From contig NZ_CP154840.1 in the NCBI RefSeq assembly GCF_047301505.1, forward strand, positions 4,030,001-4,094,000: DNA of 64,000 bases, written 5' to 3'. A program made the position numbers and the translations under genes. Below, piece by piece: positions 1 through 9,383 of the stretch. Origin of the DNA: Lysinibacillus_B sp031181585. Its GTDB lineage: Bacteria > Bacillota > Bacilli > Bacillales_A > Planococcaceae. The number at the start of each line of letters is the position of its first letter. The stretch's first letter is position 1. The notes under the pieces are model-generated. The model made no database searches and was not told the DNA's origin. It worked only from the letters and a program-made list of their open reading frames with translations.

Positions 1-425
1 TCCGTCAGAGGATTTTCGCTATCATCTTCATACACAAAGTCCACCAGCTCTGGTGCATAGATGCGTCGGCCCTCCATAATAATACGGATGGAGTTAACAA
101 GCTCCTCAATCGGGCTATCTTTCAGCAAATAGCCCCGTACTCCTGCCTTCCGTGCCCGCTCGAAATACCCAGGACGTGCAAAGGTTGTCAAAATGATAAC
201 TTTACAACCTTCATCCTTTAATGCTTCCGCAGCATCCAATCCCGTTTTCACCGGCATCTCTATGTCCATAATGCAGATGTCCGGCTTCAGGCTGCGTACT
301 TGCTCAATGGCTTCTTCTCCATTTTTCGCAAGACCTACAACTTCCATATCTTCTTCCAAACTAAGCAGCGACTTCATTGCGCCAAGCAGCATCCCCTGGT
401 CTTCTGCTATCACAATTCGAATCAT
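1..425 (-). CDS. desR: Response regulator DesR (partial, C-terminus outside window)
   Basis: Receiver domain of a NarL/LuxR-type response regulator. The start ATG is at 425 and 141 residues are visible before the left window edge. The phospho-acceptor is Asp54 within DIEMP, preceded by the acidic pair ED (residues 8-9), with the switch Thr near 81 and Lys102 in YLLKD. The expected C-terminal helix-turn-helix lies outside the window. Its ATG overlaps the desK stop codon as ATGA, so kinase and regulator are co-translated. Known role of the family: phosphorylated DesR activates des when membranes are too ordered in the cold. The assignment rests on receiver features plus the desK and des neighbours; an orthologous two-component pair of slightly different specificity cannot be excluded. 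Confidence 0.85.
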   Translation of the reverse strand, partial: MIRIVIAEDQGMLLGAMKSLLSLEEDMEVVGLAKNGEEAIEQVRSLKPDICIMDIEMPVKTGLDAAEALKDEGCKVIILTTFARPGYFERARKAGVRGYLLKDSPIEELVNSIRIIMEGRRIYAPELVDFVYEDDSENPLT

Positions 426-1555
426 GCTTCTTCACTTCCTTTTTGATGTGTAATCGCCACAGGAATATGCACAATCAATTCTGTACCTTGTCCCTTTTTC
501 AGCTCTACCGTGCCGTTAATGAATTCGATGCGCTCCCGCATACCCTTCAGACCACTCCCTGTCGAAGAGAATTTCTTTTCCATACCAACTCCATTATCTT
601 TAACAGAAAGAGATAACTCATTTTCATTTTGTAGAATGGTTACCGTACAGAGCGTTGCGCGACTATGTTTCACCACATTGGTTACTGCTTCCTTTAGACA
701 CATACTCACTACATTTTCGTAAAGGGCAGGCATTCGAATGGCCTTCGAGTCTCCTACCAGCTTAAACTCTATTTCAGCAGCTTTTAAAATCTGCTCTACC
801 CGCAATAGCTCTTCTTCTACTCTAACTGCCCGCATATCTGCCACGAGCTCACGTACCTCTTTTAAAGCACTGCTCGCTGTCTGGCGTATATCCTTAATCT
901 CACTAATAGCCTGCTGCGGATTCTTCTCGATTAGTCTGGCAGCTAAATCACTCTTCAAACCAATCATCGAGAGCTTTTGCCCCAATGTATCATGAAGATC
1001 CCGCGCAATTCGCTGGCGTTCTTCATGGATAATCAATTCTGAAATCCGGTCCTTTGCCGTTTCTAATTCGCTTTCTAAGTTTTCCCGTTTATTTCGCGTA
1101 AAGAGGGTGAATGGCAACAGCACAACACCAATGACCGCAATGATAATAAACGGCGTCTGTGTAAGAAACATATCCAGGAAAATAAAATAGCCCGCTACGA
1201 TAGAAAGTACCGTAAACCCGATATGGAGACCATACATAATGTAAAAGCCTACCGTCTGTCTGATATTTCCAATGAAAAATGCTGTAAATAAAGATAAATA
1301 TATATAGCCGAACATCAGCGTCATCGCAATATTCAACACCATTTGAAAGCTGATCCACATATATACAAGGCCCGTCTTCGCCTGGAAAGAAAATTTATGA
1401 CATAAAAAATAGAGCAGAATCATTGCAAGGCCAACACCGACATAAAGCGGACTAAACTCGCGCACAATGAAAAAGAACGGCATAATGCAAAAAATAACCC
1501 ATATGTAGATACTCAGCCATGGACTTTTAGGAATAATACTGTACCAGCTTTGCAT
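422..1555 (-). CDS. desK: Sensor histidine kinase DesK (membrane thermosensor)
   Basis: Histidine kinase of the HisKA_3 family, 377 aa from the ATG at 1555, which has a GAGGA ribosome binding site. An earlier in-frame start at 1627 has no such site and would add about 24 residues. Residues 15-152 form four to five hydrophobic membrane segments. A linker helix (155-180) leads to the H-box with His188 in RDLHDTLGQ, the same number as the autophosphorylated His in B. subtilis DesK. The C-terminal ATPase domain shows the N-box (EAVTNVVKH), G1 (DNGVGM) and G2 (GSGLKGM). Known role: it switches between phosphatase and kinase as bilayer thickness and order change. It lies between des and desR; a terminator after des suggests desKR is expressed by read-through or from its own promoter. 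Confidence 0.9.
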   Translation of the reverse strand: MQSWYSIIPKSPWLSIYIWVIFCIMPFFFIVREFSPLYVGVGLAMILLYFLCHKFSFQAKTGLVYMWISFQMVLNIAMTLMFGYIYLSLFTAFFIGNIRQTVGFYIMYGLHIGFTVLSIVAGYFIFLDMFLTQTPFIIIAVIGVVLLPFTLFTRNKRENLESELETAKDRISELIIHEERQRIARDLHDTLGQKLSMIGLKSDLAARLIEKNPQQAISEIKDIRQTASSALKEVRELVADMRAVRVEEELLRVEQILKAAEIEFKLVGDSKAIRMPALYENVVSMCLKEAVTNVVKHSRATLCTVTILQNENELSLSVKDNGVGMEKKFSSTGSGLKGMRERIEFINGTVELKKGQGTELIVHIPVAITHQKGSEEA

Positions 1556-1664
1556 AATATCCTCATTTCTTTTTCTTCTATTATAGCAAAAGGAGGTCGC
1601 CAAAACACCAAGCCCCCCCTTCCTCATGTTAGCCTCTTCAGTTACTAAACTATTTTTACTTTAG

Positions 1665-1713
1665 AAAATAAAAGTGCAGACAAAGTTGACGGCATCAACT
1701 TTGCCTACACTTC
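1665..1713 (-). terminator. Terminator downstream of des
   Basis: Inverted repeat with arms around AAGTG and CAAAGTTGA / TCAACTTTG, followed on the minus strand by a T-rich tail (TTTTATTTT). It separates des from desKR and would let des be induced without equal induction of the two-component genes. Confidence 0.85.
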
Positions 1714-1740
1714 TTATAATTAAATCATTTACTTTAGCTA

Positions 1741-2784
1741 TTACGCAGCTTTAGAAGAATGCTTTGAACGCTGCGCAATAATTTCTTCTGCTTCCTTGAA
1801 CGTTACAAATTTCTTTTGCTGTGGATCATACAGCTTATAGCGGACGGATTCAAAACTTGTCGTTAATGTAATCGTTGTTGCCCGCTGCAATGGCGGAACA
1901 GCTTCGTGTGCTGCCTCTAAATGGTAATTAGGTACACGCGGCGATAAATGATGCACGTGGTGGAAGCCGATATTGCCCGTGATCCACTGCAAAAGCTTCG
2001 GCAGCTTATAATACGAACTGCCTTCAACAGCTGCCTTCACATAATCCCATTCTTCGTTGTATTCGAAATAGGAATCTTCATACGTGTGCTGAATATAGAA
2101 CAGCCATATACCAAGTGCTCCTGCAATAAACAGCGTAACACCATAAACTAAAAGAACTGCCTGCCAGCTTGTCAGCCACACAAGAGAGCCTAAAACAATT
2201 ACCATAGCCAGCGTCGTTAGATGAGTATTGATTCGTTCTTTCTTCTTCGCATCACTGCGGTTGAAACGGTTCAGCACAAGAACCATATAGATTGGCCCAA
2301 GTCCAAACATTACAAGCGGATTCCGGTAAAGACGGTAACCGAAACGTCCCAGCTTTGATTTTTCCATGTATTCCTCAACCGTTAACATATCGATATCCCC
2401 GATACCGCGCTTGTCCAAGTTCGAGCTCGTTGCATGATGAATTGTGTGCTCGCGCTTCCATTTTTCATACGGGAAGGAAGTCAATACACCTGTTACAAAC
2501 CCCACGTAATCGTTCGCTTTTTTACTTTTGAAAAATGAACCGTGTGTACAATCATGGAAAATAATGAATGTTCGTACTACAAAGCCAGCCGCCACAACAC
2601 TACAAGCAACAGTCAGCCAAGGAGAGAATTGCAATAAATAAAAACCTGCAATCCACGCAACTAATAAAGGTCCAAGTGTGTTCACCATTTGCATAATGCT
2701 TTTACGTCTCTCCGACTTAGCAAATGGTGCCACCTCTTTTCTTAATTTTTTTGTTTTCTCCGCATCTGTAAGGATGGTTGTCAT
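1741..2784 (-). CDS. des: Membrane fatty acid desaturase
   Basis: Integral membrane acyl-lipid desaturase, 347 aa, which inserts a cis double bond in membrane phospholipid acyl chains to restore fluidity. The three diiron histidine boxes are complete: HDCTH (77-81), HTIHH (113-117) and HHVHH (274-278). Hydrophobic segments lie at about 33-75, 95-105, 155-172 and 188-232. A ribosome binding site (AGAAGGG) precedes the ATG at 2784. The regiospecificity (delta-5 as in B. subtilis Des, or delta-9/12) cannot be read from the sequence. Adjacent desK and desR make cold/order-induced regulation likely, and a candidate operator lies upstream. Confidence 0.92.
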   Translation of the reverse strand: MTTILTDAEKTKKLRKEVAPFAKSERRKSIMQMVNTLGPLLVAWIAGFYLLQFSPWLTVACSVVAAGFVVRTFIIFHDCTHGSFFKSKKANDYVGFVTGVLTSFPYEKWKREHTIHHATSSNLDKRGIGDIDMLTVEEYMEKSKLGRFGYRLYRNPLVMFGLGPIYMVLVLNRFNRSDAKKKERINTHLTTLAMVIVLGSLVWLTSWQAVLLVYGVTLFIAGALGIWLFYIQHTYEDSYFEYNEEWDYVKAAVEGSSYYKLPKLLQWITGNIGFHHVHHLSPRVPNYHLEAAHEAVPPLQRATTITLTTSFESVRYKLYDPQQKKFVTFKEAEEIIAQRSKHSSKAA

Positions 2785-2871
2785 ATAATCCCTTCTTTCT
2801 TACTGTTAATTCGCTATCACTAGCATAATAAGAAAGTGGTAGGACCACTAGAAGCAAACATCATTTTTTTT

Positions 2872-2893
2872 ATATGACAGTTGTCATATGACA
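2872..2893 (-). promoter_or_regulatory. Candidate DesR operator upstream of des
   Basis: Three alternating half-sites occur in 22 bp: ATATGACA, two bases, TGTCATAT, then ATGACA, so TGTCATATGACA is itself a perfect palindrome. If the TATTAT at 2825-2830 (minus strand) is the -10 element, the site spans roughly -54 to -75, suitable for an activator. Assignment to DesR is inferred from position and neighbours only. Confidence 0.5.
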
Positions 2894-3191
2894 CAACAAA
2901 ATAGACGAGGGTAGACAGCCTGTCCTATTGATCAACCCGTTTATTGAAAGGAAGCGGCTTGCTGACATAGTATCCGGCATTCTTCGACTATATAAGCTGT
3001 TCCATCCCCTGCTGTGACCCTCAACATTCAGGTGCTTTATCCTCGTAAAAATGCGGTGACAATTGTCTCGCCTTTAGCAGAAATACGAATTTCATTCACT
3101 AAGGAGCGGGCAATTTTCAGGCAGCCAATCCGGGCTATTATATTTTTCTAATATACTCGATATAGGAAGAAGTATATATTGCACCTGTTAT
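2894..3191. other. Gene-less stretch upstream of des with a possible coding remnant
   Basis: No intact gene is seen. On the minus strand 3037-3144 reads as an open frame of about 35 codons ending at a TAA, with a coding-like composition (for example ARSLVNEIRI and TIVTAFLRG). It lacks a start with a ribosome binding site and may be the 3' remnant of a lost gene or chance. Confidence 0.3.
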
Positions 3192-3677
3192 TTATAATTC
3201 TAACTGGTACATGTCTAAATCAAGCCATTTTTCAAATTTATAACCTACATTCTCAAGCGTACCTTTGTAGGTAAAACCAAGCTTTTCATGCATATATTTG
3301 CTGCCATCATTGCTGGCATCAATACAAGCAATCATCGTTTTATAATGCCGGGCTTTTGCTTCTTCGATCAACTGGAGCATCAACGCCTTTGCGATGCCGC
3401 GTCTTTGAAAATTTTCATGTACATAGACAGAGTTTTCGATTGTATACTGATATGCAATATGCGGACGGAATTTTCCATATGTAGCATAGCCCCCTACTTT
3501 CCCATCTACCTCATAGATAAGTATCGGCTCTCCTGCCTCTACCTTTCCATCAAACCATGCCATACGTTCTTCAAATGTTTGTTCCTCATATAAATAGATA
3601 GCTGTACTATGGCAAATGTTATAGTTAAAAATTTCCAGTATATCAGCTACATCTTCACGTGTTGCTTGTCTAATCAT
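3192..3677 (-). CDS. GNAT acetyltransferase, phosphinothricin/methionine-sulfoximine type (YwnH/PAT-like)
   Basis: GNAT-fold N-acetyltransferase of 161 aa. The acetyl-CoA pyrophosphate-binding signature is QRRGIA (91-96), following the strand ENSVYVHENF. The C-terminal half carries IDASNDGSKYMHEKLGF and GYKFEKWLDLDMYQL, typical of the PAT/Bar/YwnH family. Known members acetylate the amino group of phosphinothricin, methionine sulfoximine or related small molecules; the natural substrate in Bacillales is uncertain. It appears monocistronic, between des and the end of metH. The ribosome binding site GGAGGAAG precedes the ATG at 3677. Family confidence is high, exact substrate low. Confidence 0.82.
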   Translation of the reverse strand: MIRQATREDVADILEIFNYNICHSTAIYLYEEQTFEERMAWFDGKVEAGEPILIYEVDGKVGGYATYGKFRPHIAYQYTIENSVYVHENFQRRGIAKALMLQLIEEAKARHYKTMIACIDASNDGSKYMHEKLGFTYKGTLENVGYKFEKWLDLDMYQLEL

Positions 3678-3696
3678 TCTTCTTCCTCCTTTTAAT

Positions 3697-3723
3697 TGAA
3701 AGAAGCTCCTGCTAAAGCAGGAG
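3697..3723 (-). terminator. Terminator of the yitJ-metH operon
   Basis: Perfect 9-bp stem GCTCCTGCT/AGCAGGAGC right after the metH stop, followed on the minus strand by a short T-rich tract. Confidence 0.75.
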
Positions 3724-3734
3724 CAGTGAACTTA

Positions 3735-6700
3735 TTATACATTAAAGTATCTTGCATCAGGATGGGCAAAAACAATTGCCGATACACTTGCTTCCGGCTC
3801 CATCATAAACCCTTCCGTCAAGTGAACATCTATATCCTCTGGTTTCAACAGCTTGAACAGTTTTTCTTGATCTTCGAGGTTTGGACAAGCTGGATAGCCA
3901 AAGCTAAAGCGCTGTCCTTGGTATTTTGCTGCAAAGCGGTCGCGCATCGTAAAATCAACATCATCCGGGAAACCCCATTGGTCGCGTATTTCCTGATGAA
4001 TACGCTCTGCAAATCCTTCAGCAAGCTCTAGTGCGGTCGCTTGCAGAGCATGACTTTCGAGAAATTTCCCTTCTTCCTTTAACATACGTGACTTCTCAGA
4101 TACACCGTGCCCAGCTGTTACAACCATCAGCGCAATATAATCCATCTCACCGGATTCCTTTGTTTTCAGGAAATCCGCAAGGCATAGATGAGGCGTTTTT
4201 GCCTGACGAGGGAAAGTGAAACGCTCGATTTCTGTGACACCATCTTCCGCATAGACTACTACATCATCTCCCTCAGCCTGCGCCTTGAAGAATTGATACA
4301 TACCCGACGGCTTTAATGTCGTATCGTTCAAGTAGCCATCAACAAGCTCTTTTAGCTGTACAGCGCGCTCATCACCCTCGGCAATAGCCTTTTCTACATT
4401 GGCCTTAAAACCTAAATGGTGGCCGATTAATGTACGCATATTCACATACGGATATAAATGTGAGACCGCATAGTCCCGCTTCACATGGCGTATAAGATCT
4501 TTGGGTTCAAAGACAGATGCATCCGCTACAGTGCGGACCGGTTTCGGCATCTCAGCAACCGGGCGCTGCGTACGTTTACTGTCTGCCTCTAATCGTTTTT
4601 CAATGGAAGCCCTTAATTCCTCTTCAAGCTTCCCGCGCTCTGTTGGATTCACAAGACGGTTTGCCATCTCTAATCCTTCCATCGCATCTTTCGAGTAAAT
4701 GACAGGACCCTCATAATTTGGCGCAATTTTTGTTTCTGTAAAGCGGCGTGAAAGAGCGGCTCCTCCTACCATGATCGGAACATTAATGTCTGCTTCCTTA
4801 AAGTCTTGGGCAGTCAGGACCATCTGCTGAGCAGATTTAACAAGCAGACCGGACAATCCTACAAAATCAGGCTTTTCCTTTCTGATGGCCTCAATCAATT
4901 CTGCCGGTGTTACTTTAATGCCTAAATCCACTACCTTAAAGCCATTGTTCGACAGGATAATATCGACTAGATTTTTCCCGATATCATGCACGTCTCCTTT
5001 GACAGTGGCCAGCACCATTTTGCCCTTGCTCGCTGAGTTCTCGGATTTTTCCATGAACTGTTCAAGATGCCCTACCGCCGCCTTCATGACACCTGCGGAT
5101 TGCAGTACTTCTGCAACGATTAATTGATTATCATTGAACAGGCGCCCTACTTCAGCCATGCCTTCCATTAACGGTCCATTAATAATATCAAGCGGGGCAT
5201 CAAACATTTCCAATGCTTGATTTAAATCATCGATCAAGCCTTCCTTCGTTCCTTCCAGTATGTAGTAAGCCAAACGCCCCTCTACTGTTTCAGGTAAAGA
5301 TACTGCTGTTTTTTCCTTCTTTTTATCACGATAGAATTCTGTAAAATCCGCCAGTGTCTGATCATTCGTGCGGAAAATGAGATCATTCGCCAGCTTAATT
5401 TCTTCTTCTGGAATAGATGCATAACGCTCCAGCTTTTCCGTATTAACGATTGCGTAATCAAGCCCTGCCTGTGTACAGTGGTATAAATAAACTGCATTCA
5501 GTACTTCACGGCCAACCGGCGGCAAACCGAATGAAATATTACTTACACCAAGTACCGTCAATGTCCGTGGCAGTTTCTCCTTAATCAGGCGTATGCCTTC
5601 AATCGTTTCTTCTGCTGCACCGATATACTGCTCATCCCCTGTACCTACCGGGAACATAAGCGGATCAAAAATAATATCTTCCGGAGCCAGCCCCCATTTT
5701 TCCGTTAATAGTTGATAGGAGCGCTCTGCCACCTCAAGCTTGCGTTCACGGGATACGGCCATTCCCGTTTCATCGATCGTCCCCACCACAACTGCTGCCC
5801 CGTATTTTTTCACAAGCGGCATAACAGCGTCGAACCGTTCTTCTCCGTCCTCTAGGTTAATAGAATTGATAATTGCTTTTCCCTGACAGAATTTCAGTGC
5901 TTCCTCCATCACCTTTTCGTCCGTCGAGTCAATGACAATAGGCACCTTTACCTTCTTCACCACTTCAGGCATAAACTGGCGCATATCCTCTACTTCATCA
6001 CGGTCTGGGTTTGCTAGGCAAATATCAACAACATGGGCACCGTTCTTTACTTGTGCACGAGCTATTTCAGCAGCCTCTTCAAACTTACCGTCGATAATCA
6101 GCTGCTTAAATTTACGAGAACCGATTACATTTGTCCGTTCTCCAATAAAGAGCGGACGCATAGAATCGTCATACTGCAGCGGTTCAATACCTGATACAGC
6201 ATGACCATGTGTCTGCTCTGGACGTTTACGAGGTATGTAGTCCTCCACTGCCTCGCGGATAGCGGCGATATGGGCAGGTGTTGTTCCGCAGCAGCCCCCC
6301 ACAATATTCAGCCATCCTTTTTCTGCAAAGCCCCGCAATTTTTTCGAAAGTGAATCCGGGGTTTCGTGGTAGCATCCTTCTTCATCCGGAAGCCCTGCAT
6401 TTGGGTAGCAGCTGACATAGCTTGTCGCAAGCTCTGACAATGAACGGATATGGTCTGTCATGAACTCCGGACCTGTCGCACAGTTCAAGCCTACTGACAA
6501 CGGATTGATATGTTCAATGGAAATGTAGAACGCCTCGATTGTCTGTCCAGCAAGCGTCGTACCCATAGGTTCAATTGTTCCGGAAATCATGACAGGAAGC
6601 TCTACACTTAACTCATCAAACGCTCGCTTGATACCAACTGTCGCAGCTTTTACATTCAGCATATCCTGGCTCGTCTCTAATAGGATAAGATCTGCCCCCG

Positions 6701-7160
6701 CTTTAACAAGAGCATGCGCCTGCAGGTAGAAGTTTTCTTCAAGTTCCTCAAATGTAATGCCCCCTGTTACAGAAAGCGTTTTTGTTGTGGGCCCCATCGC
6801 CCCCGCTACAAAACGCGGCCATTCTGGAGTTGAAAACTCCTCAGCTGCTACTTTCGCCAATTCTACAGCACGTACATTGATTTCCTCAGCTTTATGGCCA
6901 AGCGCGTATTCATTTAATACAATCGGTGTTCCGCCAAATGTATTTGTACAGATGATGTCTGCCCCTGCCTCTAAATAGGCCTGGTGTACCTTCTTAATAA
7001 CATCAGGGCGTGTGAGTACTAAATTTTCATTACAGCCATCGAGCTCTTCCCCACCAAAGTCCTCCGGTGTCAATTGTTCGTTTTGCAGCATTGTGCCCAT
7101 TGCACCGTCGATGATTAATATTCGCTTTTCAAGTTGTTCATAAATGGGATGGTTAAGCAT
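3735..7160 (-). CDS. metH: Cobalamin-dependent methionine synthase
   Basis: Transfers a methyl group from 5-methyltetrahydrofolate through cobalamin to homocysteine. The protein is 1141 aa with all four modules: homocysteine-binding barrel (about 1-320) with zinc ligands Cys227, Cys290 and Cys291 (LNCATG, GGCCGTTP); pterin-binding barrel (about 335-610); cap and B12 domain (about 640-880) with the cobalt-ligand motif DVHDIG (723-728); and the reactivation domain (about 890-1141). The start chosen is the ATG at 7160, which overlaps the yitJ stop by 8 nt and has AAAGGAG 9 nt upstream; an upstream start at 7187 inside yitJ is less likely. It is the last gene of the S-box operon, so it should be expressed when S-adenosylmethionine is low. 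Confidence 0.95.
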   Translation of the reverse strand: MLNHPIYEQLEKRILIIDGAMGTMLQNEQLTPEDFGGEELDGCNENLVLTRPDVIKKVHQAYLEAGADIICTNTFGGTPIVLNEYALGHKAEEINVRAVELAKVAAEEFSTPEWPRFVAGAMGPTTKTLSVTGGITFEELEENFYLQAHALVKAGADLILLETSQDMLNVKAATVGIKRAFDELSVELPVMISGTIEPMGTTLAGQTIEAFYISIEHINPLSVGLNCATGPEFMTDHIRSLSELATSYVSCYPNAGLPDEEGCYHETPDSLSKKLRGFAEKGWLNIVGGCCGTTPAHIAAIREAVEDYIPRKRPEQTHGHAVSGIEPLQYDDSMRPLFIGERTNVIGSRKFKQLIIDGKFEEAAEIARAQVKNGAHVVDICLANPDRDEVEDMRQFMPEVVKKVKVPIVIDSTDEKVMEEALKFCQGKAIINSINLEDGEERFDAVMPLVKKYGAAVVVGTIDETGMAVSRERKLEVAERSYQLLTEKWGLAPEDIIFDPLMFPVGTGDEQYIGAAEETIEGIRLIKEKLPRTLTVLGVSNISFGLPPVGREVLNAVYLYHCTQAGLDYAIVNTEKLERYASIPEEEIKLANDLIFRTNDQTLADFTEFYRDKKKEKTAVSLPETVEGRLAYYILEGTKEGLIDDLNQALEMFDAPLDIINGPLMEGMAEVGRLFNDNQLIVAEVLQSAGVMKAAVGHLEQFMEKSENSASKGKMVLATVKGDVHDIGKNLVDIILSNNGFKVVDLGIKVTPAELIEAIRKEKPDFVGLSGLLVKSAQQMVLTAQDFKEADINVPIMVGGAALSRRFTETKIAPNYEGPVIYSKDAMEGLEMANRLVNPTERGKLEEELRASIEKRLEADSKRTQRPVAEMPKPVRTVADASVFEPKDLIRHVKRDYAVSHLYPYVNMRTLIGHHLGFKANVEKAIAEGDERAVQLKELVDGYLNDTTLKPSGMYQFFKAQAEGDDVVVYAEDGVTEIERFTFPRQAKTPHLCLADFLKTKESGEMDYIALMVVTAGHGVSEKSRMLKEEGKFLESHALQATALELAEGFAERIHQEIRDQWGFPDDVDFTMRDRFAAKYQGQRFSFGYPACPNLEDQEKLFKLLKPEDIDVHLTEGFMMEPEASVSAIVFAHPDARYFNV

Positions 7161-8994
7161 TTGTCTGTACTCCTTTATACTGTGCATCGAGTTCTTTTAC
7201 GTAATCCATCAGCTGCAAGGTCATATCGTATCGCAAAAATGGTGTAATCAGATAAATACCATTGAAGTATTCACATGCTGTATCGAGCAGTTCCTTCGCA
7301 ATCGCGACACCTTCTGCGGCTGCCTTCTCCTTGTCTTCTCCGCACGCTTTCATTCGAGCCAGCACTTCTTCTGATAACTTGATTCCCGGTACTTCATGAT
7401 GTAAGAACTCCGCACTTCTGAATGATGTCAGCGGCATAATACCAATGTAGATCGGTGCTTCTAAATTCTTTGTCGCTTCATAAATTTCGATTATTTTTTC
7501 CTTTGAGTAAACAGGCTGAGAGATGAAATAATCGCAGCCATGCTCTAATTTTTTCTCTAAGCGTGCGACAGCACGGTCCACTACCCTGACATTCGGATTA
7601 AATGCTCCTGCCACCGAGAAGTTAGCCTGTTTGCGAAGCGGTTTACCGGAAAACGAAATACCTTCATTCAATTGTTTAATGAGCGACATTAACTCCATAG
7701 AAGAAACGTCGTATACACTTGTTGCTCCTGGGAAATCCCCTACTTTCGTCGGATCCCCGGTTACAACTAAAATGTCATGCAGTTCTAAAGCGTCCAGCCC
7801 CATTAAATGTGATTGAAGACCAATCAAGTTTCTATCCCGACATGTGATATGCGGCAGGGAGCGCACTCCTTCCTGTATGAGGATAGATGCCATTGCGATG
7901 TTACTAATCCTTGGAGACGCTAGAGAATTATCTGCCATCATGATGACATCCGCTCCATTTTCATATAATTCCTTGGCTCCTTTTACAAACCCACCAATCT
8001 CTAAGTGGCGAGGTGTGTCTAGTTCCACAATCACCGAGCGTTCGCGTTTCGCCTTTAGATGCAGCGGTTCATATTTAGGCGGCTCCGGCACACGGACGAA
8101 TTCAGTCGTTGCCGGCATCGTCTCTTTTTCCTTTAGCGGTGTAAGCTTTGATAACCGCTTTTTTGCTGCTTCAATATGCTTCGGTGTCGTTCCGCAGCAA
8201 CCACCGATTAGACGGACCCCCTGCTTGACCAGCTCCTCAGCAGCGCGTGCAAAATAGTCAGCTTCGGATTCGTATACCACGCGCCCATCTTCTACATCTA
8301 GAAGAGAAGCATTTGGATAGGCCGATAAGTAAGCATGCTTCGGAAGCTCCACTTTTTCAAACGCCTGAATTGTATGAAATGGGCCAAGACGGCAGTTACT
8401 GCCCACAATATCCGCTCCTAAAGCCTCAAGTTCAAGAAGGGCTGTACGGAATGAAATACCTCCCTGTAAAATGCCTGGCTCATGCATAGATACTTGTGCG
8501 ATAATCGGCTTATTTGTCATTGCACGAACAGCTTTGACAACTGCCTGTATTTCCTCAAAATCATAGAAGGTTTCTAGTAAAAGACCGTCCACCTCTCCGT
8601 CAATTAGCACACGTGCCTGTTCGCGAATAGCTGAAGTAATCTCTTCAAGCGTTGCATCGCTTTTACGAATTCCCCGTATGCCTCCAATCGTTCCTAAAAC
8701 GAATACGTTATCCCCTGCAGCTGTTTTCGCTAATCCAACAGCTGCTTCGTTAAACTCCTTTACGCGATCTTCGTAGCCGTACCGAGCCAATTTTATCGAA
8801 TTTGCTCCGTATGTATTCGTTTGAATGATATCTGCTCCTGCAGTAATATATTGCTCATGGATTTTTTGCACTATTTCAGGCTTTGTCACATTCATCTCCT
8901 CGTGACAGTAATCCAGCCCGTAAGAATAAAGCAGCGTGCCTATTGCACCGTCAGCTGTTAATACCCGCGTTTCTAAAGCTTCAAGCAAGCCCAT
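7153..8994 (-). CDS. yitJ: Bifunctional homocysteine S-methyltransferase / methylenetetrahydrofolate reductase (YitJ)
   Basis: A two-domain enzyme of 613 aa. The N-terminal half (about 1-285) is a zinc homocysteine methyltransferase barrel with SNCRLGPF and the GGCCGTTP zinc motif near residue 270. The C-terminal half (about 310-605) is a flavin methylenetetrahydrofolate reductase that produces 5-methyl-THF. That product is the methyl donor for the MetH encoded just downstream, so the gene pair forms a complete folate-to-methionine methyl route. The stop codon overlaps the metH start. Expression is controlled by the S-box leader 60 nt upstream. Whether the N-terminal domain is an active second homocysteine methyltransferase in the presence of MetH is unknown. 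Confidence 0.92.
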   Translation of the reverse strand: MGLLEALETRVLTADGAIGTLLYSYGLDYCHEEMNVTKPEIVQKIHEQYITAGADIIQTNTYGANSIKLARYGYEDRVKEFNEAAVGLAKTAAGDNVFVLGTIGGIRGIRKSDATLEEITSAIREQARVLIDGEVDGLLLETFYDFEEIQAVVKAVRAMTNKPIIAQVSMHEPGILQGGISFRTALLELEALGADIVGSNCRLGPFHTIQAFEKVELPKHAYLSAYPNASLLDVEDGRVVYESEADYFARAAEELVKQGVRLIGGCCGTTPKHIEAAKKRLSKLTPLKEKETMPATTEFVRVPEPPKYEPLHLKAKRERSVIVELDTPRHLEIGGFVKGAKELYENGADVIMMADNSLASPRISNIAMASILIQEGVRSLPHITCRDRNLIGLQSHLMGLDALELHDILVVTGDPTKVGDFPGATSVYDVSSMELMSLIKQLNEGISFSGKPLRKQANFSVAGAFNPNVRVVDRAVARLEKKLEHGCDYFISQPVYSKEKIIEIYEATKNLEAPIYIGIMPLTSFRSAEFLHHEVPGIKLSEEVLARMKACGEDKEKAAAEGVAIAKELLDTACEYFNGIYLITPFLRYDMTLQLMDYVKELDAQYKGVQTNA

Positions 8995-9050
8995 TTGTAT
9001 CCCTCTTTTCTTTAACCGAATTGCAAAACTTTTCAGTCATTTCTATCTAA

Positions 9051-9196
9051 AAGAAAAAGCCCTCTTTTAACAAGAAGGCTAAGAATCGTAGTCCCTTCTC
9101 ATCTTTCGGCATCTGCCGGCTGGATTTAGCACCTGACTTTAGAGCTGGTTGCTGAAGCTTCATCGGGCCAGTCCCTCAGCTTCTCTCGATAAGAAA
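9051..9196 (-). promoter_or_regulatory. SAM-I (S-box) riboswitch with terminator
   Basis: Read on the minus strand, the conserved S-box landmarks appear in order: TTCTTATCGAGAG, AGCTGAGGGACTGGCCC, GATGAAGCTTCAGCAACC, AGGTGCTAAATCC and GATGAGAAGGG. The leader ends in a terminator hairpin (AGCC...GGGCT followed by TTTTTC, 9051-9080). Binding of S-adenosylmethionine is expected to stop transcription of yitJ-metH. Confidence 0.95.
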
Positions 9197-9340
9197 TATA
9201 TTGAATTTTGTCAACAATTAAAAGAATCATAACGTTATCTGAAAGAGACGTCAAGACGTTTTACAATAGTAAACGTTTTCATGGCCAATTTATTGGTTTT
9301 CTGGATATAGGGCTATTTTTCTACCATAACTGAGTTTTTC

Positions 9341-9379
9341 AAAAAAGCTCAAGGAAGGATTCATTATCCTTCCGAGCTC
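9341..9379 (-). terminator. Terminator of hemY
   Basis: Long GC-containing stem GAGCTCGGAAGGAT / ATCCTTCCTTGAGCT with a T-run on the minus strand, directly after the hemY stop codon. Confidence 0.9.
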
Positions 9380-9383
9380 TCTA

